Source: Neurospora crassa OR74A | Taxonomy: Eukaryota; Ascomycota; Sordariomycetes; Sordariales; Sordariaceae | NCBI RefSeq assembly: GCF_000182925.2 | Contig: NC_026502.1 | Span: 1,798,001 to 1,862,000, forward strand | Length of the DNA stretch: 64,000 nucleotides | Reading direction: 5' to 3' | Shown here: piece after piece, positions 60,296-64,000 of the stretch | Position numbering within the stretch: position 1 is the first letter of the stretch | How the letters are laid out: each line of letters starts with the position of its first letter | Translations under genes and position numbers: made by a program | The notes under the pieces: generated by a model | Databases searched by the model: none | What the model saw: the letters and a program-made list of their open reading frames with translations, nothing else | Told to the model about the DNA's origin: nothing

Positions 60296-61431
60296 TTACA
60301 TATCGAAGTCCATTCCATCATCACCCTCCCCCGCAAGATCTTCGAGTAGTTCTGATGTTACAAGGCGGTGCTGCGCCGCTTCCACGCCGGGGCCTCTCAG
60401 CCTGACCGCCGAGCCCGTAGCGCCATGATTCCGTGCGCCTGACGTGCGCCTGCTACGCTCCTTACGATAGCGGGTGCTCGCTACGATGTACTTTCGTTGG
60501 AGCAGACCGCCGATAGTGCCATCACGGGCGGCAGCGAGAGCGAGGAGGGCGTCTCGATCGCTGATGGAGATCAGGGGTTTATCGGTTGAATCGTAGCGCT
60601 CGGAGAGAAGAGAGATGTAGTGGTCTTTGACGGCTAGAAGTGACTCCTCTTCGGTAGATCGAGAAGGAGAAGGGGAACAGTTTTGTTCCTCTTCGGCGTC
60701 GTCTGATCCTACATATTTCAAGCCATCCTTCATCTGGTCTGTATTTTTGACAAGGAGGCTCAAAGCCTCAGCAGATTTGGCGGCCGAGTTGGCAATGGCC
60801 TCGAAAGCCTCGACTTTACGAATGCTGTACTCCTTTTCCTCGGCGGTCTCGGTATGCGGGCTATTGCGGGGGAGTGTGGTGAACAGAGATTGGCCCGCGG
60901 AGGATGAGCCAGGTGTAGCGGAGAGAGGGGGTTGAACACCGCCCTTATTGTGGGCTCTAATCTCCCTGATGATGTTTTGGAGTTCTTCCACGAACGCCTT
61001 GGTACGGCTATCGTCCTCTTTCTCGGTACGGTTCTGGTCCCACCAAGCTTTAAGCTTAGAGTGGATATGCAAGGGAACCTATGTGAGTTAGTAGCCGGAT
61101 AGCTTCAGTGCAAGTTCTCTTAACCTACAGGAACACATGTCTTCTGATGATTATTCTTTGCGCATTGCCAACACGCAACGCCAAGTCCACCTTGGTTGTA
61201 GCATTTCTGTCCCGGTGTAGTGAAAGCCCTGGTGACGCATGGGCCGCAAGGCATATGCCTCTCGTTCCCTTGCTCGGGGCCTTTCTTCTTGGTCGGGGGA
61301 GCCTCTGGAACGACCTCAGCTGTCTCATTTGATTCTTCAGCCGGGGACAGGTCCTCAAGGTAGCTGTCGATGCGTGCTCGTTTCCTCGGGCGACAACCGC
61401 GACGTGAGCTTTGGGTGTTGGCATCGGCCAT
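60296..61431 (-). CDS. Lineage-specific paralog B with Cys cluster
   Basis: Two exons, 61431-61129 and 61078-60296, joined in phase 0 by a 50-nt intron (donor GTAGGT, acceptor CATAG), give 361 residues. The N-terminus (TQSSRRGCRPRKRARIDSYL) matches paralog A. A Cys cluster follows in exon 1, MPCGPCVTRAF then QKCYNQ, CWQCAKN and KTCVPV, six Cys in CxxC-like pairs that could bind zinc; paralog A lacks it and has poly-Glu there. Exon 2 has a helical segment, then the block shared with A (LISISDRDALLALAAARD then LLQRKYIVASTRYRKE), and a short acidic end. It lacks A's C-terminal 190 residues. Function unknown; a DNA- or protein-binding nuclear role is a guess from the basic and Cys motifs. Confidence 0.72.
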
Positions 61432-62135
61432 TGTGGGTGGAACTGATCTGATGAAAATGTGCGTTGGAGGTAAAAGCTCAAAATGATGGAGGATGTCAGT
61501 CAACAATTCTTCTTCCCCGACAGCTTCCGGCAGCACCTGGAAGTTACCACCCAAGACCACCTGCCTGCTTATATCACAGTTACGGCATCACCACGCATGA
61601 GGAAAATCAGCGTTTGCTGATAGCTTTAGCGACTCATCCCCCTAAACTCCAATCAAGACACAAAAACAGAAAGAAGCAACCTGATGCAGAACCTCTTGCG
61701 CCGTGCAGCAGGCACGAACGCTGCGTAGTTGTCAGTCATCTGTATGTTCACTAGAGCCGTCCTTCTCTTGAGTACGGTCCAGCTTGACGCTCTCTTTCCG
61801 AGAAACCCATCTAGACCATCACCACCAGCTCCAACGTCGACTACCCGACACGTCACATAAGTCAAATGGGCATGGGCCATATCAACCTTTCTGACTTCTC
61901 GTTACTACGTCACCCCATCCTCTACTACCCGCCTGGGTAGAGATATAGACAACGTTTATAGAAATCGCCTCAAGGCACCATTAAACAATCGACCCATTTG
62001 CCCAATTAGTCAAGGGGTAGTCTACTTGCCGCTTACCATTTATCTAGTCACATACATACATAGCATCAGTCCAGCACCGCACCTGACAACAAATCAATAT
62101 GACCTTATAGGACAAAGATTGAACAAAAAAAAAGT
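61432..62135. other. Gap upstream of paralog B
   Basis: Promoter region of paralog B and flank of 5S copy 4. No gene seen. Confidence 0.5.
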
Positions 62136-62254
62136 ACATACGACCATACCCACTGGAAAACTCGGGATCCCGTCCGCTCTCCCATAGATAAGCCAGTGAG
62201 GGCCAGACTAGTAGTTGGGTCGGTGACGACCAGCGAATCCCTGGTGTTGTATGT
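62136..62254 (+). rRNA. 5S rRNA gene (copy 4)
   Basis: Complete 119-nt 5S sequence matching copy 1, with TTATAG about 29 bp upstream and a T9 run at the 3' end as RNA polymerase III terminator. Confidence 0.96.
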
Positions 62255-62783
62255 TTTTTTCCCTTCTTTTTTTGGTTTGTCCTCAGGATATCACTGCGCC
62301 TTTCACATGACATGAGCACCGATTCGATGACCTAGGTCAAGGTCCTCAAGCAGCCGAGTCTCTGATCTTTGGAACACAATTTACGAAAAGAATGCACGAC
62401 CGTGGTTTGTTCAAACGTGATGTGATCATGATAGGTACATAGGCATGTATGCAGCGAATAACAACAGCTGTTACCCTTTCTGCTACTACTCTCCAATCTG
62501 ATGATCTTCCTCATCGCACATCTCTTGTCTCTGCTTCCCTTTCTTTACTAAACAAAAGCTCCAACTCCAAATGTGATGAATGAGATGTCAACAGTGTTGC
62601 AATGTTGACGATGCCTGTTGCCTGTCCCCTCTTTGCCCGCCCGTGCCCCAATCCCGTAGGTGAATTGTACCCCTGTTTTTACAATGACAAACTCAAGACA
62701 GTTGAAATGATGGAAAAACAATATCAACAAGGCATCCTGTATACCTACCAGCCTCGGATGGTTTACTTTCAACAGAAAGCCAA
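62255..62783. other. Gap of 0.5 kb
   Basis: Downstream flank of the UCS-domain gene. No gene seen. Confidence 0.5.
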
Positions 62784-64000
62784 TCACTCCTTCCCCAGCA
62801 TCAACTTCAGAGACTGTACAGCCAGCTCCACAATCTCCCTCCTCTTTGATCTGGTAACCACCGTCTTCACAATCTCCACCGCGTTTTTGCTCAGGAACTT
62901 CTCTCTTGCCACCTTGCCTGCCTGGCCCTCGCATGCCACCATATTCAGCAGGACAAAGACACCGCGGTGCCTCAGATCCTCGTTATCATCTTCACATAGA
63001 CCGAGGATGATTTCCGGTCCGCGTTCGCGCTCCGCAATAGCCTTCACCACGCTCTCATACCCCGTCAAGGCAGCCAAGGCACCACCGGCAGCACTGCGCG
63101 TAGCAGCGTCTTCGGCGTCTGCTAGAGCTACAAGAATCTTCAGCCTGGTCTGCGCCTGCGGTTTGCTGGTATCGGCAAAGAGCGCCTCGGCTTGTTCGGG
63201 GGATTGGACGATGTTGCAAACGAGCTCGACAGCTGCAGTGGTAATGCGAGGGTTGTTGTATAGGAGAAGCTCCTCAATGTCCTTCCAGGCCACGCGGACA
63301 ATGGTGCGGCGAGTGTCGTCGTCAACAGCAGCGAGGTTGGTGAGTGCCATCAGGGACTCAAACGTTGGGAGGAGATCGCGTGTGTCGACGGTTTGGTCGG
63401 GGAGCAGGATGTGAACAAGGGGACGGATGGCGGTGTTGATGGGGGTGGAGCCCCCGAAAACGAGCATCGGATTCGTTGAGATGAGGATACGGGCGAGGGC
63501 CTGGGCGGCGGTTCGTCGGACTGTCATGTTCTTTGGGTCGCCTTCGGGCAGGTTGGTCCAGGCACCGATCAACAGACGGACGGCGCCTTGTTGAGCAAGC
63601 GGTCCTCGCATAGAGGGAGTCATGGAGAGCGAGTTGAGAATCGAGATGATGAGGGTAAGGGAGGCTACGGAGCTGGTTTTGCTGATCGTCACGAGAACGG
63701 GGGTGAGGCCGGCTTCGAAGACCCGTTTACAGCGTGCGCTGACATGTTCGTTGTCGTTCAGGGGGTCGGGTTGAAGCTTGCCTACTGCGTCCGCGTAGGC
63801 CTTGAGTTGACTTATGCGCTTTTGTTCTTCTGTAAGGGCGGGACGGTATTGGGTAAGGTTAAGGAAAATGCTGAGTGCGCCGTACATGAGAGGGGACCTG
63901 GGCGGCGCCGACTCGAGTGTTTTTACAAGTGATTTGAGAAATTGGGGATCACCGGCTAGATCCTCCTTGACCTTGGCGCGAATCGATGCATAGGCGAGTC
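62784..64000 (-). CDS. cro1: UCS-domain myosin chaperone, CRO1/She4/UNC-45 type (partial)
   Basis: The minus-strand frame is open from the window edge to the stop at 62784, giving the C-terminal 404 residues with no intron. It is an all-helical armadillo-like array typical of the UCS domain: repeated hydrophobic helices such as RRTAAQALARILISTNP, FESLMALTNLAA and AAVELVCNIVQ, ending near RHRGVFVLLNMVACEG. UCS proteins fold or maintain myosin motor heads. In Podospora, cro1 is needed for correct sexual development and septation, and the yeast members She4 and Rng3 act on type I, II and V myosins. Assignment to CRO1 rests on the single-copy nature of UCS proteins in fungi and on this helix pattern; the N-terminus lies outside the window. 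Confidence 0.82.
   Translation of the reverse strand, partial: LAYASIRAKVKEDLAGDPQFLKSLVKTLESAPPRSPLMYGALSIFLNLTQYRPALTEEQKRISQLKAYADAVGKLQPDPLNDNEHVSARCKRVFEAGLTPVLVTISKTSSVASLTLIISILNSLSMTPSMRGPLAQQGAVRLLIGAWTNLPEGDPKNMTVRRTAAQALARILISTNPMLVFGGSTPINTAIRPLVHILLPDQTVDTRDLLPTFESLMALTNLAAVDDDTRRTIVRVAWKDIEELLLYNNPRITTAAVELVCNIVQSPEQAEALFADTSKPQAQTRLKILVALADAEDAATRSAAGGALAALTGYESVVKAIAERERGPEIILGLCEDDNEDLRHRGVFVLLNMVACEGQAGKVAREKFLSKNAVEIVKTVVTRSKRREIVELAVQSLKLMLGKE

Noticed and set aside
1-64000. tRNA genes, CRISPR arrays and full-length transposons
   Set aside because: Scanning for T-arm patterns (GGTTCGANTCC and variants) on both strands gave no foldable match; no direct-repeat/spacer arrays; no transposase, reverse transcriptase or integrase frames.

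Overview
The window is filamentous ascomycete DNA, almost certainly Neurospora or a very close Sordariaceae relative. Three things point there: four intact, near-identical 119-nt 5S rRNA genes scattered singly among protein genes on both strands (plus one broken copy), which is the dispersed arrangement typical of Neurospora; short introns with GTRNGT donors, CTAAC/CTGAC branch points and YAG acceptors; and acetyl-CoA synthetase, TBL1/Hif2, EME1, kinesin-4 and UCS-domain genes of ascomycete type. Exon boundaries were chosen by hand from splice signals and reading-frame continuity.

Layout. 1-8.6 kb holds no convincing gene, only fragments of possibly decayed acidic ORFs at 6.1-7.5 kb. 8.7-9.9 kb (-) is a TMEM115/DUF1751 membrane protein. 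13.2-15.7 kb (+) is a six-exon LisH/WD40 TBL1/Hif2-like corepressor. 18.2-19.2 kb (+) is a conserved-looking protein of unknown function, followed by a 5S gene. 25.2-27.9 kb (+) is acetyl-CoA synthetase (acu-5/facA type). 31.2-33.8 kb (+) is an ADAM-type membrane metalloprotease with a disintegrin region. 36.0-38.4 kb (+) is a UvrD-like SF1 helicase fused to a C-terminal RecB/Cas4-type PD-(D/E)XK nuclease, lying between a broken 5S copy and an intact one. 40.4-46.1 kb (-) is a 1755-residue kinesin-4-like motor with a low-complexity ORF just beyond its 3' end. 51.0-53.2 kb (+) is an EME1/Mms4-like Holliday-junction nuclease subunit.

The right end looks accessory: a CorA-like two-helix membrane protein gene that seems disrupted (in-frame stop plus a late frameshift), two 5S genes, and a tandem pair of lineage-specific paralogous genes at 58.5-61.4 kb. 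The window closes inside a UCS-domain myosin chaperone (CRO1/She4/UNC-45 family).

There is no operon logic; genes are single transcription units separated by 1-6 kb gaps rich in microsatellites and homopolymer runs. Best candidates for something new are the helicase-nuclease with a presequence-like N-terminus supplied by a small upstream exon, the 164-bp inverted-repeat unit beside it, the disrupted CorA-like gene, and the diverged paralog pair. No tRNA, CRISPR array, full-length transposon or secondary-metabolite cluster was recognised.
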